Positions 36,801-47,639 of a stretch of DNA of 64,000 nucleotides are shown here, piece by piece. Below the pieces are notes generated by a model that saw only the letters and a program-made list of their open reading frames with translations, was not told the origin of the DNA and made no database searches. The DNA is from Loxodes magnus. Its lineage: Eukaryota; Ciliophora; Karyorelictea; Loxodida; Loxodidae. Every line of letters starts with the position of its first letter. Positions within the stretch are counted from its first letter, which is position 1. Position numbers and translations under genes: made by a program. The stretch covers positions 62,001 to 126,000 of the forward strand of contig CAMPDV010000103.1 of assembly GCA_946699065.1 (NCBI GenBank), given 5' to 3'.

Positions 36801-37714
36801 CTTTTAACGTTTATATGAGTAAATCTTTTTTTAAAAAGATTAAAAATGGGTAAATTGAGAAAAAAAATTCTTTTACCAAAATTTGCCCAAGAACAGATGT
36901 TTGGGATGTAAAAATTTGAAAAAAAGTAAAATTTTTAAAAGCAAAAGAAAGTTAAATATCTAGTGAGTGAAAATAAAAATATTTTGTAACAAATTTTTTA
37001 TTAGAAAAAATTAAAAAATATACAAAAATTAAATCATAAAAATTAAAAAAGAGTTTATTTAAGAGTACAGAATTTATCAATGGATAGAAATTTAAAATGT
37101 GAACTAAAATGAAGTAAGAAAAAGTGACGAAAGGTAAGTAAAGTAAAAATGTTGGAAATTAAAATGTAAATTAAAAAAATTATCTTTATTTTTTAATTAA
37201 AAAACGTTTAAAAGTTCATTTTTGAAATATGTCGAAATTAAAAATAATTAAAAATAACTAAAAATAATTAATAGAATAAAAAGTGAAAAAATTAATTTTG
37301 CTTATGCTTAGCGTTTTAAAACAGGAAATTTTTTGGAAGTATTAAAATTTTTTTTAATTTTGATTGATAATTAAAGAACAAAGTACCTTTTCAAAAAAAT
37401 GAAGAAAAACTAATTTAAAAAAAAATTTAAAAGCTTATCTCAGAGATTTTAATTTTGGAAAATTTTGAATTTACTAAAAAGAAACGACACAAGTAAAAAT
37501 TATAAAAATAACAAAGTCTTTTTAAGTATATTTGAGCAAATAAAAAAATTGCAAAATCAACATAAAAAGCTATTTTTATGTCTTTTTTCTAATATTTTTG
37601 GTATAAAAAGTTTGTAAATCAGTTAAATTCTTTACTCAAATTTTTGCATAGATTTTAGCAAAAGACTTTAGACTTCGTTATTTTTTTATAAAGTTAAAAG
37701 TTAAAAAGCTTTGT
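36801..37714. other. Extremely AT-rich spacer
   Basis: Long runs of A and T with almost no G or C; no gene, repeat unit or motif seen. Confidence 0.5.
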
Positions 37715-38447
37715 TAAAGCCTTAGTAGTCAGCCATCTGACCTATTCTATCAGCTTGTCTCCATTAGTTTGTCATTAATTCCTACTAGGCTCAGCTAGGC
37801 GGTATAGCACTTCATTGGTGCACCATCCTTTAATTTTCTGAATAGTTTCATTCTTGCATGTAGCATTCCTAGTTATTTCTCCAAGGATTAAGATTTGAAT
37901 TAAAGAATTTTTTTCTATAAATTTTTCCACTTTATGTTGGATATATCCTAAATAGTTTTTTTAAATATCTTATTTATGCTTTCTTTAAATTTCGCTAAGT
38001 TAGCAACAGTATTTTCATTGGTGTTATTTATTTCACACGTAACATTTTATTCTTCTTTTAAACTATTATTCTTCTAACACTTATTTAATTTAAATTTACT
38101 AGTTATTTTAAATTAATGTTTATTGTTTATTTTAATTTGAGTCTTCATCTTCTATTTCCATAGGATCCGATTAATTCTGTTAAAACGAAAATTTCGTTAC
38201 CTAAATTTATTATTAAATTTAAAAAATTATTTGTTCCAGTTTTTTTTTCTATTTCTTATGATGATTAATATTGTTTCTCAAGCAAAGACGTTTTTAATTT
38301 TTCTAATTTTTCTACTTTATCAGTGAGGTATCTTTTTTTTAACATAAACTCTTTTAATGACTTTGATAATATTTCTATTTGAGTTTGTATCGGAAGTTTT
38401 TTAAAATTCTGGATTTCCAAGTGGTTAATATTCATTATATCAATCAT
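37715..38447 (-). CDS. Unrecognised small protein
   Basis: ATG 38447 gives MIDIMNINHLEIQNFKKLPI, IEILSKSLKEFMLKKRYLTD and a coiled-coil piece (KVEKLEKLKTSLLEKQYQ). A change of frame near 38140 leads to CEINNTNENTVANLAKFKES and LEKQLGMLHARMKLFRKLKD, ending in GINDKLMETSWQNRSDGW. The C-terminal part is richer in G+C. About 240 residues in two exons. Not recognised; the Arg/Lys/Cys C terminus could be nucleic-acid binding, but nothing proves it. Confidence 0.5.
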
Positions 38448-38860
38448 ATTTCTCACTTTCACTCATTATAATTATTTCGCTTTTTTATTTTTTAGAGAAT
38501 TTTCCTGTTTAAATGTTTTGCTCAAAATTCTGTTATTTCTTAGAAGCCATTTTATATAATAAGCTGATTTTTTCATAGTGTAAAAAATTATTTTGATTTA
38601 TAATTAGATATATGGTATATTTATTCTAATATTCAAACAATTATTAAAAAATAAATTTAACGTTTTAAGTTTAATTTTACTATATAATCAATTTTGAACA
38701 TCAAATCAGTAATTTTTTATTCTATTTTCTTACTTAATTAAGCTTTTAAAAAACGCGAACATTTTATAATGAAGTTAGAAACATAAATCTTTGTGAAGCT
38801 AATATATAATAATTGAATTCTATAAAGTTTGTTTATAATTTTAAATTAAAAACAAGAAAA

Positions 38861-39190
38861 ATGGATAAATTTTTAGAAAGAGAAATGACAACGGAAAAAG
38901 AGCAACTTGTCTAGTTTGTTTATATACTTTAAGTTACTCCATTATAGAAAAATGTATCGGAAAAAAATGCAGAAAGATATTTGATGAATCATTGAAATTA
39001 ATTACCAGGATAAACTTTTCACGCTTTATTTATAATTTAATACATTAATAAGATGTTGAACAACATCTCTTTAGTATCAAAAATTTACAAAGCTAAACAT
39101 AGATAAAATATGTTTAGTTCTATAAAAAAGGAAAATTTATGATTATGTAATATTTATTATGAATATAATGATAAATTATGTTTGGTGATA
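38861..39190 (+). CDS. Unrecognised small protein
   Basis: ATG 38861 opens MDKFLEREMTTEKEQLVQFV, then YILQVTPLQKNVSEKNAERY, LMNHWNQLPGQTFHALFIIQ and YINKMLNNISLVSKIYKAKH, in one frame of about 110 codons. A clear ATG and balanced composition make it one of the better small genes. It converges on the minus-strand gene at 39200. The end is approximate; the reading frame remains open through the neighbour. Confidence 0.55.
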
Positions 39191-39199
39191 ATTTGGGTA

Positions 39200-39668
39200 T
39201 TTCAGCCTCTTTTCCACCGACCTTTTGGAATTTCATATAATTTTAAACGGATCTAGAAAATTTTTAAATCTGATTTTATTATTTGTGTATCTTAAAGAAG
39301 TTTCGTTTTTCTATCAGATTTGTTGGACTTTTGTAATTTAAATTTTACCAATTTCAATGTAGTATATCTTTTCTTGGTATATTCTTTTTTACTTTAGATA
39401 TATCTTTTCTATTACTGCTTTATCTTTTTTTTAAGAATTTTTATCAAAATTGTAGACAAATTTATCGCATATTACAAAAAAATTCTTCTTTCATAGTTTT
39501 GTTTCTTTATATTCCTGCTTTCTATCTACATCCTATCCTCATTTATCTCTCTTAATCCGAAATGGCTTTATAGTCGTTATTGTTTTTCATCTAGTTTCTC
39601 TATTTAATTATTTATTGTTTTTAGTTTTTATCATAGCAATAAAATTTGTTGCATTTACTTTTTCTCAT
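39200..39668 (-). CDS. Unrecognised basic protein
   Basis: From ATG 39668 (MRKSKCNKFYCYDKN), a change of frame leads to DRKQEYKETKLWKKNFFVIC, DKFVYNFDKNSQKKDKAVIE and KIYYIEIGKIQITKVQQIW. The composition is strongly Lys-rich with regular hydrophobics. About 150 residues. Overlaps a readable but poorer plus-strand frame. Not recognised. Confidence 0.45.
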
Positions 39669-39879
39669 ATTTAAAAATAAATGAGGTAAACAAAGAAAAA
39701 AAATAATAATATAAGACATATAAAAATATAAAATTTAGCTCTAATTATTTAATTTAAAATTTATAATAAATAAAGAGCATTAAAAAATAAAGGATTCTCA
39801 AATGCTTAAATATTTTAATTTTTACATTTAAGTTCTACCATTTTATTTTAAATTATATTAAAGAATAATATAAAACCTA

Positions 39880-40660
39880 AGAATTAACAAACCTTTCTCA
39901 ATGAATATCTGAAATAAGTTTAATTATTATTTTTAATTGAATAATAACCTTAAGAAGATAAAGGAATATAATATTAGGGATCTTTTGTATAATCAGTACA
40001 GAAAAAAATGTCAAATCTATAATTAAAATTGAATTAAAAAAGATTAGAGATTGAAAAATTAGAATAGATATTAGAAAAGATAGGCGAAGAATTAAACTTT
40101 TATTTTATATCTATAGAAGAAAAAAAAATAACATATAATCATAAATCGTATATAAGCTAGATGAGATTGACAAATAATTAAATTAAATCTCTCAAATGTT
40201 AAGTTTAATTTCCTTAATTCCAATTTTAAATAAAAGTACTTCAAGAAAAATAAATCAATAATAAGATGTAATTTGAAGATTTTAATAAAAGAGAAGTATA
40301 TCAATGGATATAGAAATAAATGAATAATAATAAAGCTTAAGAAGAAAAATAAGCTGCTATATTGTCAAAAGAAGCATCATTATAAAAGATGCTGGTAATG
40401 AAACCAAATTTATGAAAATAATAAAGAAACATAATGAAAAACCTATTTTAAAAATGACCTGTTTATCAGATTCAATAGATAGGAAAAAATTACATAATAG
40501 AAATTTTAGCAATTTTAAAAATAATTTTTAGAAAAAAAATTCAGCAGCAAAGCCAAAATTTTAAATAACATGGCTGATTAATTAAATCCTAAGCAAATCT
40601 ATAGTTCAAGAGAAGACATTTACGAGAATGCTGAATGTAAAGGTCAATTTTGAAACTATT
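39880..40660 (+). CDS. Dispersed membrane/coiled-coil gene family, copy 2
   Basis: Same layout as 4885-5700: 'CTTTCTCAATGAATATCTGAAATAAG' here matches 'CTCTCAATGAATATCTAAAAATAAG' there. A hydrophobic segment is followed by coiled coil (RLEIEKLEQILEKIGEELNF), a basic middle (FEDFNKREVYQWIQKQMNNN; LSKEASLQKMLVMKPNLWK), and the C-terminal motif MADQLNPKQIYSSREDIYEN near 40570. The gene lies just left of a G+C-rich block and SINE copy 2. Start ATG not fixed. Confidence 0.5.
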
Positions 40661-40779
40661 AACTCCTTTTAACTTTATTTTAACAGATTATTAAAGCTCT
40701 TATATATTTTAATTTTATTTAAGTCTAGATAAAAATATTTTTTTTATAAAAAATTCTTAATTAAATTTTTTTATTAGAT

Positions 40780-41010
40780 CTAGAATTCCCTTGAAAGGGT
40801 TGTCTTTTATGGACCGATATTGGAATATTAACTTAGGAGATCTTAGTATCTGGCATCTTTCAACATAAAAACTACTCGATATTTCCAGTCCTATCTCTCT
40901 TGACACCTATCAAGATCCTTGCTCGGTTCATCTCACACAAAGTACTTTCTAGTACAAAATTTTTGATCAATCTCATTTTAAGGATTGCTCCTCCTTATTT
41001 AAATTAAATT
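40780..41010. repeat. G+C-richer block next to a SINE-like element
   Basis: A sharp rise in G+C ('..GATCTTAGTATCTGGCATC..CCTTGCTCGGTTCATC..') without a convincing frame. It is similar in character to the blocks at 53795-54062 and 57843-58075. Each lies beside a family gene or repeat, so an untranslated or structural-RNA element is possible. No second copy was found in the window. Confidence 0.3.
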
Positions 41011-41280
41011 AGAAAATGATAATAATTGCTTATAGTGGTTTTGCATAAAAATAGATTAATAACTTTAAAGTCTATGTCACAATTCTCACTTTGTCATTTA
41101 TTCTGGTATTATGCATATTTGCATTGAATATTTGAAAGCATTCAATCTTTTTTCCATCTTCAAATGGAGATATCTCTAACGGATTTATTTCCAAGTTTGA
41201 TTACCCATGCTTTTCGTTTGTATCTTTCTCTTTCTATAGTAGCTTAATGTTCAAAAATATCTTTTCTCTACGTAGTTTGA

Positions 41281-41765
41281 TATCAGACATATAAATAATA
41301 AATAAATAAATTTGATTATAGAGCGCGTAGCACTCTCGTTGGTGCGCAGCTCTTTAAAAAAAATGTTTCATACTGACAAGAATGTCTCTTACCGACAAAA
41401 TTATCAGATACTGATAAACCTTGTTCAATACTGGTATAATTTTAGAATTCTCGTAATCTTTAATACTTGCTGGAGGTCCAAGAACATGGTAGGATTGTGT
41501 CTCATTGCATCGCCAAAGCAGAGGACGACATGTGTCAATTATGGGTACTTAAATTCCCCACGCTCGAATGAAGCTCGCAATATTATTTCTTTTTCGTTCC
41601 AGAATTAAGTCCAAATTAAGCCAGTGCCGAAGGTTTAAGAATCTTATGTCTCGAGGCCAAATCAAAGCAGAGGAAGACATAAAGTCGATTATGGATACTT
41701 AACTTCCCCAACCTCTGATGAAGATGACCTTGTTGTTCACCTTCGAACAACTATGGCGGTTTTAA
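41281..41765 (-). mobile_element. SINE-like element, copy 2
   Basis: Inverted relative to copy 1 at 4371 and closely similar over nearly its whole length. In element orientation it runs from the GAAGGTGAACAAC head (about 41745), through the two related units and a shortened ATCAGTAT-type array, to the 3' stem-loop at 41321-41352 and an (AAATAAAT)n tail (41281-41313). The stem-loop is 'GAGCGCG..' pairing with '..CGCAGCTC'. The array is about three units shorter than in copy 1. The standard-code ORF at 41312-41608 lies wholly inside the repeat and is not a gene. Confidence 0.7.
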
Positions 41766-42178
41766 AAAATAATATATAATAAATTTATCATATATATTAA
41801 TCTGCTTGTTTTATCTATGTTTACTTTTACATAAAAAATTACAATTTCAAATAATTCCTAGGAAGCTCGCTTCAAACAAAAATTATTTTTTCTGATAAAT
41901 AAATACAAAAAAGTGGTACCACCATTGCTAAATTCGCTATTTCTGTTCTAGAAATTCTTTACTCGCAATGTCTTTATTTATTTTTGTTCTCTAGATCATT
42001 TTTTTCTTTATCAGTTTTAAATCAAAATTGATTATCTCCTTTCTCTAAGTTATTGAAATTCTTTCTAGAGGTTTGAGTAGAAACTAATTAGATAAATTCC
42101 AGTTCTTGTGTTAAATAATAAAGATTAGTTAATTTTTTCTACATAAAAATTTAGTTTTTATTTTATTTGGTTGCAGAC

Positions 42179-44780
42179 ATGTCTTTAGATATTTTCCAGC
42201 TGCATATAGATTAGTGAAGCATGAGGACATAAGAATTTCGAGAACTGAATTTTGATGCCTTTTACTTCAAACATAAATATGAAGAAACTAATCAGTTTTT
42301 CACGAGAGGATTCGTAATGCCTTCTATAACGAACTGAGTTACCTACTCACTGACTAGGGTTCGACATCCATTTTCTTAAAAAGTATATATAATATAGAAA
42401 GATTTTTTTAACTTTATTTGAAGTTATCTGTAAGAAAAGATTAGCACTTAATCCAGAAATAGAACTGAAGAAGAATAAAGCTGAAAGTTGAGCGGTTCTA
42501 ACCTCGGAATAAAATTGACTGAGTTGCTCAAGTAAATTTCCTACTGAAGTTAAGAAAAAGTCTGAACTTAATATCTTTATAAAAAGAAGCTAAATTCTAT
42601 TAAATCAGCTAAAAATTAACATTCGAAAATAATATACAATAAAAAAGAAAGACCTTGATATACAAAGAAAGGTTGTGGGATATTAAATTAGCAAAGTATT
42701 ATAAGCCTTAATAAGATATTATAAGCTGAATATTACTACACTTGGATGAAATAATTTTAGACAAGAAAATTAGAAAATTTGAAGCTAAAAGAAATAAAAT
42801 TATCTATAAGTAAAATATTAGAAGAGCAAGGTTAAGAATAACTGAAAAAGTAAGCTAGTGTAAGAAAACTTAGTTCTTTATTAAAATAAGCAAATACAGC
42901 TATTCAATACATAGGTAAACATTTATTAAGGTAATAAGCAGTGAAATTTGATAGTGATAGAATGATTGTAAGAGTAAGATTTTAAGTAATAAATAAGCAT
43001 TATAAATTTGAGAATCTAAGAGGTAGCTTTGCAAGATTTAAATTGCAAGTAGTCTTTAGGATTTATTATAAGGTAGATGAAACTCTAAAAATAGCAAAGT
43101 AGAAATTCTTATAAATCCTTTTTGCTTTCCTATGATGTCGAAATAGTTAATTAAAAAATAACTTAGACAGCAATTTTATAAAGAGTAGAATATAGAACCA
43201 AATGATAATGAGGAATGCTGATAAATTTAGGAAAATTTAAGTTTAAAATATAAAAACCTTAACTAACCAGATCCTTCTAGTCAATCAACCAAATCCAGCG
43301 ACTTCAATAAACACAAATATTTAAAGAAAGTTCGAAGTTTACAGTAAGTCACTTTAAAAGGAAAATCAGCTATTTTTATTATAGTACCTAAAATTATGAA
43401 GCTATAAGGCTAAATAACTCTATATATTTAAAATGGGAGATTATAGATAAAGGATAAAATATATAGTATCTTATTTAATAATTTAGTTAAATGTAAAAGA
43501 TATAAAAAATCATTGAGACTTTAGTATATTTATAGCTATTTTTATGTTTAATTAGCTAATTTTTAATAAGAAAACTTAATAATCGCTGCTAGAAAAATAC
43601 CTGATAAAAAACGTGTTGGAGGTATAAAATTGAAGTATTAGAATTGAATATAGAGAATGAAGATTCACTGTTTATGTCTATTTATAAGCACATTTTATAG
43701 ATTAAAGCTACAAAGTTTGACTATAAGAATAGAACTGAAAAGAATAAATTTATTATTCCTTTAACTCTGATATTTTAAAGTAAAATACTTGTCTAACTGC
43801 TTTATACACTAGATCAGTTTTGTCCACAGATAAGCTTAAGAGTCACTTTTATTCTAATATGATATGTATTGCTGATACTCGTTTCTATTGAGGAAACCAT
43901 GAGCTTCTCGAGCACCAACTCAAGTAAGAAGTCGAATCTTATTTCTTCTTCTGATATAAGAAGGAGATGTTTAGTTAAAATGATTCATATCCTAAGTTGC
44001 AGTTCAATTAAAGAATTTCTATGAGCTATCTTAAAGGTAATAATACGAGTAAGCCTTTTTAAAATTGAAATAAAACTGAATCTTTGATTTTGATTTACAA
44101 TATAAAATAAAGATTTTTAAGCCTAAAGAGAAACTTTATTATCTAAGTAGAGGCAAAAATATTTTTGTAGGATTAAACTAAACTTTTATTCAAGCCTGAA
44201 AATAGAAACCTTATAACTCTAGTAATAGTAAAATTATATCACACTTATAAGGTAAGATTTTAATCAAGCTAGGTTTACAAAGCTTAAATAAAATTATAAG
44301 ATGAAACAGGAGTAGAAAGTTAGCAAGTCAAGGTAACAGAAAAAAATTAGTCAGTCACAATGCTAACTCATATTAACGATATTTTTAAAAAATATCAAAT
44401 AAAATACAATAAGCTAGGTAAGTATTATTTAATATAAACAACAGTAAAGGTATGATTATCAATTAAAAATTTAGTTATATAATTAAGTATTAAATATCAC
44501 TAAGATAGATAACTAGATTCTTTTTAATATATAATAGATTAATTTTTATTATGAGTTGGTATTTAATATAAGGTAAATCTATTAAATGCTTAGACTTACT
44601 TATTCTATTTCCCGCCTAATAAAGCTAATTTAATTTAAAAATAGCAAATGTTTATATTTTAATATCCCTAAATAATAGTATGTATCTTCTTACTGTACAT
44701 TAAACTCTTTATTAGCTTATGCTAAAAGAAGGTAAGAGTATGTAAGAAGTAATTAGTAGATGTTAATAGCAAGTTATTAT
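42179..44780 (+). CDS. Large unrecognised protein, distant relative of the gene at 34220
   Basis: ATG 42179 opens MSLDIFQLHIDQWSMRTQEF, then NFDAFYFKHKYEETNQFFTR and a frame that stays clean for about 480 codons: KLSSLLKQANTAIQYIGKHL, FENLRGSFARFKLQVVFRIY, NQPNPATSINTNIQRKFEVY. A single shift near 43620 leads to VLELNIENEDSLFMSIYKHI (paralogous to the gene at 34220). A beta-rich C-terminal region follows (VEAKIFLQDQTKLLFKPENR; KAQIKLQDETGVESQQVKVT). It ends close to the converging DPD gene; no TGA end is certain. Nearly 870 codons. No known domain; the C-terminal strands suggest a beta-sandwich or C2-like fold, which is only a guess. Confidence 0.6.
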
Positions 44781-44818
44781 TTTTATTATAGCTAATATTA
44801 AGTTTAAACTATTTTCCT

Positions 44819-47507
44819 TCATTTTTTGCTCCAAGGAGGGTAAGTCTGTAAATGCTCTTTCGGGTAATCAGGACCTGTTTCTGTTCCCCTGCATGCCTTA
44901 TATGGCAATGTTCTTGGAACCATCTAGATTGCATCTTCTACTGGACATACAACTATGCATAAAGAGGATCCGGTGCAGTCCTTTTCGACTATTTCAGGAA
45001 AATTTTAGGAATTTTTAAATAATATTGACTGATACCCAGCATCTACACATGCAAGGTAGCATCTTCCGCATTTTAAGCATTTATCGTTATCGATAACTGG
45101 GACTTTAAATTATCCTCTATTCATTTTTTAGATAGGAGATAAATACTTTAGCTTAGTCCCTATCATATCAGTTATCTTTGGAGTTTCTTTATTTTCTTCA
45201 TAAGATTTGATACTTTAAATTTTATCGAAATCAGTAGGAGGAAACTAGCCGTGCCAGCCTTTTTCTACAAGTTGCTTTTAATTCAAAAGATAAATATGAG
45301 CTTGCAGACTTGTTTTAAGATCATAGAGCACTGTTTAAAAGTCCTAGTTTTAAACAGAAGAACAAATCTATAATGCTTTTGCTCCATAATTTATGAAGGC
45401 AAGTGCATTATCTCCAGTAATTATCCCTCCACTTCCAAAAATATCAATATCAGTAACACATTGTGATACATCAGAACATTTTTTTAGCGCAAAAGGTCTT
45501 AGTATATTTCCTGATGTTCCACCACTAGCAAAATGATTTTCTTCTCCAACTCCACAAAGAGGTTATCCAGAGGGTAAAGGATCTTATAATCCAGGCAGTG
45601 TATTAACTAATGTAACTGCTTTAGCCCCTCCTTCTTTAGCAGCATTTGCAAGGATTTCAGAATTTCCGTAATTTGAAATAACTTTAATGATAACAGGAAG
45701 TTTTGTATTTTCAACTATCCAACTTGTAATTTCTTTAACGATACTAGGATTCTCTCCTAAAGCTCTTCCCATTCCTTTTTCATTCATTCCATGTGGGCAA
45801 GAAAGGTTCGCTTCAATTGCATCAAACCCAGCATTATTGGCCATATTCGTAATTTGTATCCAATCTTCTTTACTATATCCACACATAATAGAAGCAATGA
45901 GAACTCTATCAGGGAAGTCTTTCTTAATATCTTTTGCTCCTTCTATTCAGTATTTATATGTCTTTTCGCTTATCATTTCTATATTTCCAAATGAAGCTCC
46001 TAACTTTAGTTAATCTACTCCCATTTTGAAAATTCTAGGAGAAACATTAGAGATAGCATCTTTATCCAAGACAAAAGACTTTATTACTGCAAATCCCCAT
46101 CCACATTCAAATGCTCTTCGAATCATAGGATAAGATGTTGTAGGAGGAGCTGATGCTAAGCCAAAAGGATTTTCCAATTTAAGACCTATAATCTCAGTTG
46201 ATAAATCAACTTAATCTATATTAGTGAAAAATTCAGGTAATTGCGGCTCATTTGGAACTAAATTTTAGTTTTTCTCTTAAATGTATTTATGGATATGCCA
46301 AGAGGCTGTTTTTCCATCATTTACTGCATCTACTAGATTTTAAGTTCCAATAGCATCACCTCCCACAAAAAGCCAATCATATGCCTTAGACTAGCCTGTT
46401 TTTAAGTTAACGTCTATTACTGATTTTTATCCCTTTAATTTCTAAAGTCAGTCTTCATCTGGTAGTTAGCATCCAAAAGCTTATATAACGAAGTCTACTT
46501 AGAGCTAATAATTTTGATTAGTCTTCTTATAATTTAGCTTATTGGGGTCATTTGATTGAGGAAGATTTTTATCGAATTCAACTGCTTAAACTTTGCCCTC
46601 GCTATCCAATATATACTACAAAGGAGCAGAATATGGAACAAAGTTTATACCTTCTTACTTTGCTGGATTAAAGATCTCGTCGTTTGCTCTCAAGTCTTAG
46701 AATCCTCTACGAAAGGCTACCGTCACTCGTTCAGCTCCTTGTCTAAATGCTGATCTGGCGCAATCAAGAGCAGTGTCACCAATACCTAATACCAAAACAT
46801 GGCCTTTTAAAGTGGGAACTTGTTGATTTGATTTTTATTTAGTGGCTTTACATAATTTTGTAAGAAATGACTTAGAAGTATAAAAGTTAGGTGCTTTTAA
46901 TGCTTCTTATATACTTTTATTAAGCAGTTTCTCGTTCTTAGCCAAATTAGCAGCTTATAATCCTATACCTAAAAATATAGTATCAAACCCTTATTATTTA
47001 AGATCTTACAATGAAAAATCTTTTCCAAGTTGCTTTCCATAATGAAATTGAACTCCAAGTTATTTAACAAGGTCTACTTCCCATTATATGTCCTCAAATG
47101 GAGCTCTATTTTATGGTATTTCTTGAGTTACTAATCCACCTCCAAAATTATCTTTTTCAAAAACGTGAATATTTTCATATCCTAATCTTCCAAGGAAAGA
47201 TGCACAACTTAATGAAGAAGGTCCTGCACCTATTATAGCAATAGGAGTTTTAAATGAAGCATTAGAGTTGTCTATCTTAGGGTTTCTTATCTTTTCTTAC
47301 ATCATTCACAATTTTTAGTACGATAAAATAGCTTAGAATACTCTTCTCGTTCTTTAGTAGGTATTACTTTCAATTTACGATTATTGGCAGACAACTAATC
47401 CACAATATCCTTCTTAATATCCGGGTCAAAGTGAGTCAGCTGTTTTGAAACCCTAGAAGAGAACAAGCAAACCACATTTTTAAAATGTACTAATTTTCTA
47501 AAGACAT
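44819..47507 (-). CDS. DPYD-like: Dihydropyrimidine dehydrogenase (NADP+)-like, lacking the N-terminal Fe-S domain
   Basis: Reduces uracil and thymine with NADPH, the first step of pyrimidine breakdown. ATG 47507 gives MSLENQYILKM, then a 23-nt intron (47453-47475), then [20 protein letters not shown]. From 47285 to the end one frame carries the FAD site ([29 protein letters not shown]), the NADPH site ([20 protein letters not shown]), the FMN/substrate barrel with catalytic Cys ([16 protein letters not shown]), VNTLPGL and [14 protein letters not shown]-terminal 4Fe-4S motifs are [11 protein letters not shown] and [12 protein letters not shown]; the second has Ser where the family has its second Cys (44966-44968). 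The conserved Trp in TYKYWIEGAKD is TGA (45947-45949). The two N-terminal Fe-S clusters are missing: the frame jumps from KLFY(RTKNCEWC) straight to IRNP. It ends at TGA 44819-44821. Confidence 0.93.
47296..47321 (-). other. Candidate 26-nt intron or deletion scar in DPD
   Basis: The 26-nt sequence GTACTAAAAATTGTG..ATGTAAG, if removed, joins SKLFY in frame to QKIRNPKID. If it is read through instead, it encodes RTKNCEWCK, which resembles the start of the N-terminal Fe-S domain of other DPDs (KNC..C). It therefore marks the point where roughly 110-130 residues are absent. Which reading is right decides whether this is an ordinary intron or a loss junction. Confidence 0.5.
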
Positions 47508-47639
47508 AGTTCCTCAATAACTTTTAAGAAAGCCTTTCTTATATAGCTAAGCAGTAGAAAGTAACTAATTGAACTTAATTTTAATAGATTAAACTTCTCA
47601 ATCAAGTATGCTATTTTAGGTAATCTTTATGATGCTTAA

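Noticed and set aside
41312-41608. 98-codon standard-code ORF
   Set aside because: Lies wholly inside the SINE-like repeat, is not open in the same way in the other copy, and has no protein-like composition.
42300-42360. tRNA-like B box (GGTTCGAC)
   Set aside because: No cloverleaf could be folded, and the sequence lies in the clear N-terminal exon of the gene starting at 42179.
45780-45830. Loss of the catalytic Cys in DPD (Leu in GMGRALGE where mammals have GMGLACGQ)
   Set aside because: The catalytic Cys is the one in NLSCPHG, which is present; the other Cys is not the catalytic residue.
45687-46013. 108-codon plus-strand ORF and its neighbour at 45791-45994
   Set aside because: Both are antisense shadows of the conserved FMN domain of DPD.
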